Shown: piece by piece, positions 8,885-19,230 of the stretch
Layout: each line of letters opens with the position of its first letter
Position numbering within the stretch: the first letter of the stretch is position 1
Source of the DNA: Streptomyces sp. FIT100
GTDB lineage: Bacteria; Actinomycetota; Actinomycetes; Streptomycetales; Streptomycetaceae
Length of the DNA: 64,000 nucleotides
Reading direction: 5' to 3'
NCBI RefSeq assembly: GCF_024584805.1
Contig: NZ_CP075715.1
Location: 1,724,001-1,788,000, forward strand
Made by a program: the position numbers and the translations under genes
Notes under the pieces: model-generated
What the model saw: the letters and a program-made list of their open reading frames with translations, nothing else
Databases searched by the model: none
What the model was told of the DNA's origin: nothing

Positions 8885-9814
8885 GTGAACGAACTGCCGC
8901 AACAGCTGGTCAACGGCCTGCTACTCGGATCGATGTACGGGCTGGTCGCCATTGGCTACACGATGGTCTACGGCATCGTCCAGCTCATCAACTTCGCCCA
9001 CGGCGAGATCTTCATGACCGGCGGCTTCGGTGCCCTCACGGTCTGGCTGATACTCCCCGGCGGCACGACCATGTGGGTGGCGCTGCCGCTCATGATCATC
9101 GGCGCGATCATCGTCGCCACCACCATCGCCGTCGGGGCGGAACGCTTCGCCTACCGGCCACTGCGCGGCGGACCACGCCTCGCACCGCTCATCACCGCCA
9201 TCGGGCTCTCCCTCGCCCTCCAGCAGGCGGTCTGGGCCTGGTACCCGGGAGCGAAGTCCTCCCGCACCTTCCCGGAGATCCCCGGCGGTCCGTTCCACCT
9301 CGGGTCCATCACGATCCAGACCGGCGACATCTTCCTGCTGATCGCGGCACCGCTCTCCATGGCCTTCCTCGGCTACTTCGTCATGAAGACCCGCACGGGC
9401 CGCGGTATGCAGGCCACCGCGCAGGACCCGGACACCGCGAAGCTCATGGGCATCAACACCGACCGCATCATCGTGGTCGCCTTCGCCCTGGGTGCCGCCT
9501 TCGCCGCCATCGGTGCCGTCGCATACGGCCTGAAGTACGGCGAAGTCCAGTTCCGCATGGGCTTCCTCCTCGGCCTCAAGGCCTTCACCGCGGCCGTCCT
9601 CGGCGGCATCGGCAACATCTACGGCGCCATGATCGGCGGACTCGTCCTCGGTGTCGCCGAGACCATGGCCGCCGCGTACGTCAGCGAAGTCCCCGGTATG
9701 GAACAGCTCGGCGGCCAGTCCTGGGCCAACGCCTGGGCCTTCGTACTCCTCATCCTCGTGCTCCTCTTCCGGCCCCAGGGCCTCCTGGGTGAGCGCGTCG
9801 CGGACAGGGCGTGA
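8885..9814 (+). CDS. livH: Branched-chain amino acid ABC transporter permease LivH
   Basis: A 309-residue permease with about eight membrane segments. Family signatures are YGLVAIGYTMVYGIVQLINFAHGEIFM near the N-terminus and AVLGGIGNIYGAMIGG near the C-terminus. With LivM it forms the membrane channel. The GTG start at 8885 has GGAGG about 8 bases upstream; an earlier ATG-like start would add a poorly supported extension. The stop overlaps the livM start (GTGA). Confidence 0.95.
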   Translation: MNELPQQLVNGLLLGSMYGLVAIGYTMVYGIVQLINFAHGEIFMTGGFGALTVWLILPGGTTMWVALPLMIIGAIIVATTIAVGAERFAYRPLRGGPRLAPLITAIGLSLALQQAVWAWYPGAKSSRTFPEIPGGPFHLGSITIQTGDIFLLIAAPLSMAFLGYFVMKTRTGRGMQATAQDPDTAKLMGINTDRIIVVAFALGAAFAAIGAVAYGLKYGEVQFRMGFLLGLKAFTAAVLGGIGNIYGAMIGGLVLGVAETMAAAYVSEVPGMEQLGGQSWANAWAFVLLILVLLFRPQGLLGERVADRA

Positions 9815-11642
9815 CCACCATGACCACACAGACCAGCGCCACGGACACCCCCCAGGTCTCCAAGGCCGACGCCCCCCGCGGTCTCATCGCCCTGCCGCCG
9901 AGTACCGCACGGGCCACCGCCACCGCGGGCGGCGTGCTCACCGCCATCTCCGCCTTCACGGCGTGGACCTGGACCGCCGCGTTCCCCGGCAACCTCACGG
10001 TCTACGGCTACCCGGGCGGCCTCCAGTGGCTCGTCCTCGTCGGCGGCGCCCTCACCGCGCTCTTCGGTCTCGCCTCGTACGGGGTCAAGGGGCTGCGCTG
10101 GCTCACACCGGCCGGCGGTGACGCGGCCATCAAGCTGGCCGCCTACGGTACGTACCTCACGACCTGGTACACGCTGACCGCGATCAGCGTCCAGCTCGGC
10201 GGACTCGTCAACCTCGAACCGGGCGGCTACGTCGCGGCCGTCGCGAGCCTCGTCGGTCTCGTCGGTGCACGGGCCCTCCCGTACGAGCGCCCGGCGCTGG
10301 AGCCGGCCGACGCCGACGACAACGCCTGGCAGCGGTCCCAGCACCTGTTCAGGAACCGCTGGACGACCTTCAAGGCGTCCATCGCCTCCGGCACGCCCAC
10401 CCCGGCGCCCAAGCTCCCCTCGTACGCCGAAATCCTCATCATCACCGGCATCCTGGCGCTCGGGCTGTTCGTCTTCACCTACGGCATCACCACGGAGTAC
10501 GACGAGCTGTTCGTCGGCTTCATGATCACGGCGGGCTTCGGCTTCGGCGCCCTCGCCAAGGCCGGACTCATCAACCGGGCATCGGCGCTCACCGCGCGCC
10601 ACCGCAACGTGACCATGGCGGGTGCGTTCGCCGCCGCCGCCGCGTTCCCGCTCACGCAGTCCGACGACCAGTACGCGACGATCGGCGTCAACATCCTGAT
10701 CTTCGCCACCGTCGCCCTGGGGCTGAACATCGTCGTCGGCCTCGCCGGCCTCCTCGACCTCGGATACGTCGCCTTCCTCGGCGTCGGCGCCTACGCCGCA
10801 GCCATGGTCTCCGGCTCGCCGTCATCGCCGTTCGGCGTCCACCTGCCCTTCTGGGCCGCGATCCTCGTCGGCGCCGGCGCATCCATGGTCTTCGGCGTCC
10901 TCATCGGCGCCCCGACCCTGCGCCTGCGCGGCGACTACCTCGCCATCGTCACGCTCGGCTTCGGTGAGATCTTCCGCATCACCGTGCTGAACCTCGACGG
11001 CACGTCGGGCCCCGACATCACCAACGGCTCCAACGGCATCTCGTCGATTCCGAACCTCAACATGTTCGGCTTCGACTTCGGCGCCGTGCACAGCTTCGGT
11101 GGGTTCGAGATCGGCCGCTTCGCGAACTACTTCTACCTGATGCTGCTCGTCACGCTGGTCGTCGTCGTGGTCTTCCGGCGCAGCGCCGAGTCCCGTATCG
11201 GCCGTGCGTGGATCGCCATCCGCGAGGACGAGACCGCCGCCGAGGCCATGGGTGTCAACGGCTTCCGCGTGAAGCTCGTCGCCTTCGCCCTCGGCGCCGC
11301 GCTCGCCGGTCTCGCCGGTGCCGTCCAGGCACACGTCACCTACACAGTGACCCCGGAGCAGTACCAGTTCGCCCATGTGGTGCCGCCCAACTCGGCGTTC
11401 CTGCTCGCCGCCGTCGTCCTCGGCGGCATGGGCACCATCAGCGGCCCGCTCGTCGGCGGCGCACTGCTCTTCCTCATCCCGGCGAAGCTGCAGTTCCTCA
11501 GCGACTACCAGCTCTTCGCCTTCGGCCTCGCGCTGGTACTGCTGATGCGGTTCCGGCCCGAGGGCCTCATCCCCAACCGACGCCGCCAGCTCGAGTTCCA
11601 CGAGAACGAGGAAGCGCCCGCCACCCTCACCAAGGCAGGTGC

Positions 11643-11646
<4 letters not shown>
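9811..11646 (+). CDS. livM: Branched-chain amino acid ABC transporter permease LivM, enlarged N-terminus
   Basis: A 611-residue permease. The canonical LivM domain begins near residue 290 (VNILIFATVALGLNIVVGLAGLLDLGYVAFLGVGAY) and carries the EAA-like loop AIREDETAAEAMGVN and VVLGGMGTISGPLVGG. About 285 residues precede it, containing several extra hydrophobic segments (for example TAISAFTAWTWTAAF, WLVLVGGALTALFGLASYG and YAEILIITGILALGLFVF). LivM proteins in most bacteria are 300-420 residues long. The start is GTG at 9811 overlapping the livH stop; ATG at 9820 is an alternative. The stop overlaps the livG start (ATGA). Confidence 0.94.
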
Positions 11647-12724
<1,078 letters not shown>

Positions 12725-12725
<1 letters not shown>

Positions 12726-13441
12726 TGACCGCACTGCTCGAAGTCGAGGACCTGCGCGTCGCCTACGGCAAGATCGAGGCCGTCAAGGGCATCTCGTTCA
12801 AGGTCGAGGCCGGCGAGGTGGTCACCCTCATCGGCACCAACGGCGCCGGCAAGACCACCACACTGCGCACCCTCTCCGGGCTCCTCAAGCCCGTCGGCGG
12901 CCAGATCAAGTTCAACGGCAAGTCGCTGAAGAAGATCCCCGCCCACCAGATCGTCTCGCTCGGACTCGCCCACTCCCCCGAGGGACGGCACATCTTCCCG
13001 CGCATGACGATCGAGGACAATCTGCTCCTCGGCGCCTTCCTGCGCAGCGACAAGGAAGGCATCGCCAAGGACGTCCAGCGCGCCTACGACCTCTTCCCCA
13101 TCCTCGGGGAACGGCGGAAGCAGGCCGCGGGCACCCTCTCGGGCGGTGAGCAGCAGATGCTCGCCATGGGCCGGGCCCTCATGTCCCAGCCCAAGCTGCT
13201 GATGCTGGACGAGCCGTCGATGGGCCTCTCGCCGATCATGATGCAGAAGATCATGGCGACCATCGCAGAGCTCAAGACCCAGGGCACCACGATCCTGCTC
13301 GTCGAGCAGAACGCCCAGGCCGCGCTCTCCCTGGCCGACCACGGTCACGTCATGGAGATCGGCAAGGTCGTCCTCTCCGGCACCGGGCAGGACCTGCTCC
13401 ACGACGAGTCCGTCCGCAAGGCCTACCTCGGCGAGGACTGA
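12725..13441 (+). CDS. livF: Branched-chain amino acid ABC transporter ATPase LivF
   Basis: A 238-residue ATPase, the partner of LivG. It has Walker A GTNGAGKTT, signature LSGGEQQMLAMGRAL, Walker B LLMLDEPSMGLSP and the switch region LLVEQNAQAAL; the SMGL form after Walker B is typical of LivF. Length is normal for the family. Translation starts at the ATG overlapping the livG stop. A strong palindromic terminator follows 11 bases after the stop, closing the operon. Confidence 0.96.
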
Positions 13442-13451
13442 GCGTCACCCC

Positions 13452-13499
13452 ATACGAGGAGGCCCGCACCCCCGGCCGGGGGTGCGGGCCTCCTCGTAT
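13452..13499. terminator. Bidirectional terminator, perfect 48-bp palindrome
   Basis: Two 24-base arms are exactly complementary without a gap (left arm 13452-13475, right arm 13476-13499), giving a very stable GC-rich hairpin. It lies between the end of livF and the end of the convergent ANTAR regulator gene and can stop transcription from both sides. Confidence 0.92.
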
Positions 13500-13565
13500 C
13501 TCCAGGTCTCCGCCACTGCGGGAGTGCGCGTCTACGCGACTGCGCGTCTACGCGGACGGCCGGGG

Positions 13566-14228
13566 CTACTGCCCCTTCGCGGCCTTCTTCTCCGCCGCGT
13601 CCTCGATGACCGCCTCCGCGACCTGCTGCATCGACAGCCGACGGTCCATCGACGTCTTCTGGATCCACCGGAACGCGGCCGGCTCGGTCAGCCCGTACTG
13701 CGTCTGCAGAATGCTCTTCGCACGGTCGACGAGCTTGCGCGTCTCCAGCCGCTGGGCAAGGTCCGCGACCTCCGTCTCCAGCGCCTTCAGCTCCGCGAAC
13801 CGCGACACCGCCATCTCGATCGCCGGCACCACATCGCTCTTGCTGAACGGCTTCACGAGGTACGCCATCGCCCCCGCGTCCCGGGCCCGCTCGACGAGAT
13901 CCCGCTGCGAGAAGGCGGTCAGCATCAGCACCGGGGCGATCGACTCCTCGGCGATCTTCTCCGCCGCCGAGATCCCGTCCAGAACAGGCATCTTCACATC
14001 GAGGATGACCAGGTCCGGCCGCTGCTCCCGGGCGATGTCGACGGCCGTCTGCCCGTCACCGGCCTCGCCGACGACGGTGTAGCCCTCCTCCTCAAGCATC
14101 TCTTTGAGGTCGAGCCGGATCAGCGCCTCGTCCTCGGCGATGACGACGCGGGTCGTCGTCGGCGGGACGTGCGACGCGTCGCGGTCGTCGGCGACGGGCT
14201 GGGGCGACTCGGGCTCGGGGGCGGTCAC
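13566..14228 (-). CDS. pdtaR: ANTAR-domain response regulator (PdtaR-like)
   Basis: A 220-residue two-domain regulator. The receiver domain (about residues 27-145) has the acidic pair in IAEDEALIRLDL, the phospho-acceptor aspartate in LVILDVKMPVLDG, and the switch residues LMLTAFSQ and YLVKPFSK. The C-terminal ANTAR domain (about 155-215) has the conserved A-x-x-x-L and helical pattern LVDRAKSILQTQYGLTEPAAFRWIQKTSM, which in characterised cases binds paired RNA hairpins to prevent termination. It resembles mycobacterial PdtaR (Rv1626). No histidine kinase is next to it; such kinases are usually encoded elsewhere. The first 25 residues are a disordered acidic/Pro leader. Confidence 0.92.
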   Translation of the reverse strand: MTAPEPESPQPVADDRDASHVPPTTTRVVIAEDEALIRLDLKEMLEEEGYTVVGEAGDGQTAVDIAREQRPDLVILDVKMPVLDGISAAEKIAEESIAPVLMLTAFSQRDLVERARDAGAMAYLVKPFSKSDVVPAIEMAVSRFAELKALETEVADLAQRLETRKLVDRAKSILQTQYGLTEPAAFRWIQKTSMDRRLSMQQVAEAVIEDAAEKKAAKGQ

Positions 14229-14320
14229 GGTACTCCTCGTTGCGGGGCAGGTGCTGCTACCTGAGCCTACCTAGCAGCGAGCAGCTGCGGGCACAGGGTA
14301 CGCTTTCGGCGGTGCCACCA

Positions 14321-14403
14321 GCCCGGTTGGAGGAACTGGTCAGACTCGCGGTGCTCAAACCACCGTGCCTTCGGGCATGTGGGTTCGAATCCCACACCGG
14401 GCA
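14321..14403 (+). tRNA. tRNA-Leu (anticodon CAA)
   Basis: An 83-nt class II tRNA. Acceptor arms GCCCGGT and ACCGGGC pair perfectly, with discriminator A at 14403 and no encoded CCA. The D stem is GAG/CTC and the anticodon stem CGGTG/CACCG encloses CTCAAAC, giving anticodon CAA for the codon TTG. The variable arm is TGCC-TTCG-GGCA, and the T arm is GTGGG-TTCGAAT-CCCAC. A TANNNT-type -10 (TACGCT at 14299-14304) stands upstream. Confidence 0.96.
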
Positions 14404-14413
14404 CTCTTCACAG

Positions 14414-14449
14414 GAAGCGGATGTTCACGTTCTCGTGAACATCCGCTTC
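14414..14449 (+). terminator. Terminator after tRNA-Leu
   Basis: A perfect 16-bp stem (14414-14429 with 14434-14449) with a TTCT loop begins 10 bases after the tRNA and is followed by a T-containing stretch. Its lower GC content than the surroundings suits a factor-independent terminator. Confidence 0.9.
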
Positions 14450-14489
14450 TTGCTACTCTGCGCCACGACCAGTCACCCAAAGTGATCGC

Positions 14490-14972
14490 ATGAGCTTCCA
14501 GACCACAGATGTGCGGCAGAAGGCAATCTCACTGCGGGACGGTGCAGTGCCCACGTGGCGATGGGCGGGAACTCGACGGTGCTGCGTACGCCTATCTCCT
14601 CGGTCTGTACCTAGGGGACGGCTGCATCAGCACGCTCAAGAAGGGGGTCTACTTACTCCGCGTCGCCTGCGCTGACGCCTGGCCCGGCCTCATTGACGCC
14701 TGCGAAGCCGCGATCCGCTCCGTACATCCCAGCAACAGCGAGTGTCGCGTCCAGCGGCAGGGATGCCAGTACGTCACCGCCTCCAGCAAGCATTGGCCCT
14801 GCCTATTCCCGCGGCGGTGGCCGGTGGCCCGCGGACGGTGGGCGCGGTCAGCGCTGGCGCGAGCACTGGGCGGCGCGGCGGGCCGAGGAAGCAGCCCAAT
14901 GCCGCCAACATCTCCGTCGCCCGGCGGGCGTCCGTCGCCCTCATGGACGCCCACGTCGGGCCGAAGTACTGA
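14490..14972 (+). pseudogene. Broken LAGLIDADG-like homing-endonuclease-family gene
   Basis: Three pieces in shifting frames resemble one Streptomyces protein family. Piece 1, from ATG 14490, reads MSFQTTDVRQKAISLRDG, the opening of a helix-turn-helix region. Piece 2, in another frame from about 14565, reads ELDGAAYAYLLGLYLGDG, where LLGLYLGDG is a LAGLIDADG-like helix, and runs to SSKHWPCLFP. Piece 3, back in the first frame, ends PNAANISVARRASVALMDAHVGPKY with TGA at 14970-14972. The middle of the usual protein is missing, so there has been a deletion as well as frameshifts. Piece 2 contains a rare TTA leucine codon. The gene sits directly after tRNA-Leu and its stop touches the end of pyk. 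Family assignment is from recall of related proteins. Confidence 0.7.
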
Positions 14973-16400
<1,428 letters not shown>

Positions 16401-16567
16401 GGTTCGAGCCTAGAGCTTACCCGCCGGTAGAGAATTGGTTGCGCATGACTACTCAACAACCTTTGCATGAAGGCTTATTGACAAGTATTGAATTGTGCAT
16501 GGGGGTGCTCTTTTGAGCATTCGGGCGTCCGGGGCGGCGGTGGCGGGGGCCGCTCGGGCCCCTGTGG
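16401..16567. promoter_or_regulatory. AT-rich spacer, probable pyk promoter region
   Basis: This spacer between the pyk start and the end of the SIMPL gene is clearly less GC-rich than its surroundings and holds no credible gene. On the minus strand TTGTCA and TAAGCT (just before pyk) are promoter-like hexamers, but their spacing is not standard, so no single promoter can be assigned. Confidence 0.4.
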
Positions 16568-17266
16568 TCACAGCTCGGGCGGCGTCATCGTGAAGCGCGC
16601 GTTGACCTGCGCGTAGACGGTCTGGCGCTCGGGTTCCAGGTCGAGCTCCGGGGCGGCCTCGGTGCCGGCGCCGGCGAAGGCGGCGGAGCGCAGGCCGCCG
16701 GGCACGGGGGGCGGGCCGTAGGGCGTGGGGGCCTCCGCGCCCAGGTCGGCCAGCTCGACGAGGGCGGCGAGGCGGGCGCCGAGCGCCTCGGCGTACTCGC
16801 GGGCGCGCTGGACCGCTTCGTGGACGGCCTGGCGGCGGGCCTCGCCGTGCGCCGGGGAGTCGGGGCGCAGTGACCACCAGGGGCCGTCGACGCGGGTGAG
16901 CTCCAGGTCGGCGAGGCGGGTGGTGAGCTCTCCGAGTGCGGTGAAGTCGGCCAGTACGGCGGTGATGTGGACGCGGCCGTGGTAGGCGCGGACGCGTTCG
17001 CCGCGGCCGTGCTGGGTGAGCTCCGGGCTGATGGAGAACGCGCCGGTCTCCAGCTTCTCGACCGCGTCCCCGTACGACTTGATCAGGTCGAGCACCTGGC
17101 CGTTGCGGCGGGTCAGGTCCTCCAGGGCGGTCCTGCGGTCCTTGCCGCGGGCACTGACGGTGACGCCGATCCTGGCGATCTCGGGGTCGACCTCGATGCG
17201 TGCCTCGCCGCGGACGGCGACCCTGGGCGTCTCCGGAGTTCCGTACGGTGCGGCGTTCCCGGCCAT
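16568..17266 (-). CDS. SIMPL-domain (DUF541) protein
   Basis: A 232-residue SIMPL/DUF541 protein. The conserved start VAVRGEARIEVDPEIARIGVTVSARGKD and the later GAFSISPEL and TRVDGPWWSL match this widespread but poorly understood family, which includes the E. coli oxidative-stress protein YggE. No signal peptide is present, so this copy should be cytoplasmic, unlike many relatives. The ATG at 17266 is chosen because GGGAG precedes it closely; a longer frame upstream lacks a ribosome site and would overlap the divergent gene's control region. It is divergent from the nucleotidase gene. Confidence 0.88.
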   Translation of the reverse strand: MAGNAAPYGTPETPRVAVRGEARIEVDPEIARIGVTVSARGKDRRTALEDLTRRNGQVLDLIKSYGDAVEKLETGAFSISPELTQHGRGERVRAYHGRVHITAVLADFTALGELTTRLADLELTRVDGPWWSLRPDSPAHGEARRQAVHEAVQRAREYAEALGARLAALVELADLGAEAPTPYGPPPVPGGLRSAAFAGAGTEAAPELDLEPERQTVYAQVNARFTMTPPEL

Positions 17267-17363
17267 GGTGAGCTCCCTCGCTGGTGTCCTCGGACACTTT
17301 CGCACGCGGTCGCCCGTACGCCAGAATCTACGCGCGTTGTGCCACTGAACGAGGGAGATCCAC

Positions 17364-19157
17364 ATGCCGCTCAACCGCAGGACGTTCCTTGGCCGTTCGG
17401 CCGCCGCAGGGGCCGGTGTCGCCGTCGCCGGGAGCGTCGCCGTCCCTGCCGAGGCCCATGGCCGCAGAGGACGCAGGAGGCGGTACGCGTTCACCGTGAT
17501 GGGCACGACCGACCTGCACGGGAACGTCTTCAACTGGGACTACTTCACGGACAGGGAGTTCGACGACAAGAGCCACAACGACGTCGGCCTGGCCAAGATC
17601 TCCACCCTGGTGAACCAGGTCAGGGAGGAGAAGGGGCGGGGCAACACGCTGCTGATCGACGCGGGCGACACCATCCAGGGCACCCAGCTGTCGTACTACT
17701 ACGCCAGGATCGACCCGATCACCACCCGCCGCGGCCCGGTGCACCCGATGGCGCAGGCCATGAACGCCATCGGCTACGACGCCGCCGCGCTCGGCAACCA
17801 CGAGTTCAACTACGGCATCCCGGTGCTGCGGAAGTTCGAGGAGCAGTGCGACTTCCCGCTCCTCGGCGCCAACGCGCTCGATGCGAAGACGCTGCGCCCG
17901 GCGTTCCCGCCGTACAGCATGCACCGGCTGCGTACTCCGTACGGCCGCGATGTGCGGGTCGCGGTCCTCGGGCTCACCAATCCGGGCATCGCGATCTGGG
18001 ACAGGGCGAACGTCAGCGGGAAGATGGTGTTCCCCGGTCTGGAGGAGCAGGCGGCGAAGTGGGTGCCGAAGCTGCGTTCGATGGGTGCGGACGTCGTCGT
18101 CGTGTCGGCGCACTCCGGCTCCAGCGGCACGTCCTCCTACGGTGACCAGCTGCCCCACATCGAGAACGCGGCGGCGCTCGTGGCCGAGCAGGTGCCGGGC
18201 ATCGACGCGATCCTCGTCGGGCACGCGCACACGGAGATAGCCGAGTACGTCGTCGTGAACAAGGAGACCGGCCGGCCGGTGGTGCTGTCCGAGCCGCTGA
18301 AGTGGGGGCAGCGGCTGACTCTCTTCGACATCGAGGTGGTGTGGGAGCGGGGTCGCTGGAGCGTGGCGAGGGTGGGCGCGAAGGTGCTCAACTCCAACAC
18401 CGTCGCCGAGGACCCGAAGGTCACCGGGCTCCTCACCGACGAGCACCGGAAGGTCGTCGCGTACGTCAACCGGACGATCGGCACCTGCACCGCCGCGATG
18501 GCCACGGCCGACGCGCCGTGGAAGGACGAGCCGATCATCGATCTGATCAACCACGTCCAGACGGAGACGGTGAAGGCGGCGCTTGCGGGCGGGCAGTGGG
18601 CCGCGCTGCCGGTGCTGTCCCAGGCGTCCTGCTTCTCGCGTACGGCGGTGATCCCGGCCGGGCAGGTGACGATCAAGGACGCGGCGGGGCTGTATCCGTT
18701 CGAGAACACGCTGGAGGCACGGCTGCTGACGGGTGCGCAGCTCAAGGACTATCTGGAGTTCTCGGCGCGGTACTACGTGCAGACGCCGGCCGGGGCTCCG
18801 GTGGACACGGCGAAGCTGACGAACGCCGACGGCATCCCGGACTACAACTACGACGCCGTCTCGGGCCTGACGTACGAGATCGACATCGCGAGGCCGGCGG
18901 GTTCGCGGATCGTGGGCCTGGCCTTCGAGGGCAGGCCGGTCGACCCTGCGGGGCGGTTCGTGCTCGCGGTGAACAACTACCGGGCGAGCGGTGGCGGCGC
19001 GTTCCCGCATGTCGCGGACGCGCAGCAGCTGTGGGCGAATTCGGACGAGATCCGGAACACGATCATTCAGTGGGTGCAGGCGCAGGGGACGGTGGACCCG
19101 GCGGCCTTCGCGTCCGTGGGCTGGAAGCTGACCCGTGAGGGCGCTCCGGTGTTCTAG
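17364..19157 (+). CDS. Exported 5'-nucleotidase / 2',3'-cyclic phosphodiesterase family
   Basis: A 597-residue metallophosphoesterase of the UshA/CpdB family that recovers nucleosides and phosphate outside the cell. A twin-arginine signal is present: NRRTFLGRSAAAGAGVAVAG, cleaved near PAEAHG. Dimetal motifs are GTTDLHGN, DAGDTIQGT, LGNHEFNYG, VSAHSG and VGHAHTEI. The C-terminal substrate domain runs from about residue 370 to the end and includes FENTLEARLLTGAQLKDYLE. The ATG at 17364 follows GAGGGAGATCCAC. The final codons and TAG lie in the first unit of a 14-bp repeat array. Confidence 0.93.
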   Translation: MPLNRRTFLGRSAAAGAGVAVAGSVAVPAEAHGRRGRRRRYAFTVMGTTDLHGNVFNWDYFTDREFDDKSHNDVGLAKISTLVNQVREEKGRGNTLLIDAGDTIQGTQLSYYYARIDPITTRRGPVHPMAQAMNAIGYDAAALGNHEFNYGIPVLRKFEEQCDFPLLGANALDAKTLRPAFPPYSMHRLRTPYGRDVRVAVLGLTNPGIAIWDRANVSGKMVFPGLEEQAAKWVPKLRSMGADVVVVSAHSGSSGTSSYGDQLPHIENAAALVAEQVPGIDAILVGHAHTEIAEYVVVNKETGRPVVLSEPLKWGQRLTLFDIEVVWERGRWSVARVGAKVLNSNTVAEDPKVTGLLTDEHRKVVAYVNRTIGTCTAAMATADAPWKDEPIIDLINHVQTETVKAALAGGQWAALPVLSQASCFSRTAVIPAGQVTIKDAAGLYPFENTLEARLLTGAQLKDYLEFSARYYVQTPAGAPVDTAKLTNADGIPDYNYDAVSGLTYEIDIARPAGSRIVGLAFEGRPVDPAGRFVLAVNNYRASGGGAFPHVADAQQLWANSDEIRNTIIQWVQAQGTVDPAAFASVGWKLTREGAPVF

Positions 19158-19230
19158 AGCCGGCGTTCTAGAGCGGGTGTTCCAGAGCCGGTGTTCCAGA
19201 GCGGGTGTTCTCCAGCCGGTGTTCTAGCGC
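19147..19230. repeat. Six 14-bp tandem repeats spanning two convergent gene ends
   Basis: Six units of exactly 14 bases run without interruption, with consensus CGGTGTTCTAGAGC and one to three changes per unit. The first unit contains the end and TAG stop of the nucleotidase gene; the last contains the TAG stop (read on the other strand) of the hydroxylase gene. Most of the spacer between the two convergent genes is therefore repeat. Confidence 0.93.

Noticed and set aside
19147..19230. Possible CRISPR array
   Set aside because: The 14-base units are directly adjacent with no spacers and no cas genes are in the window.
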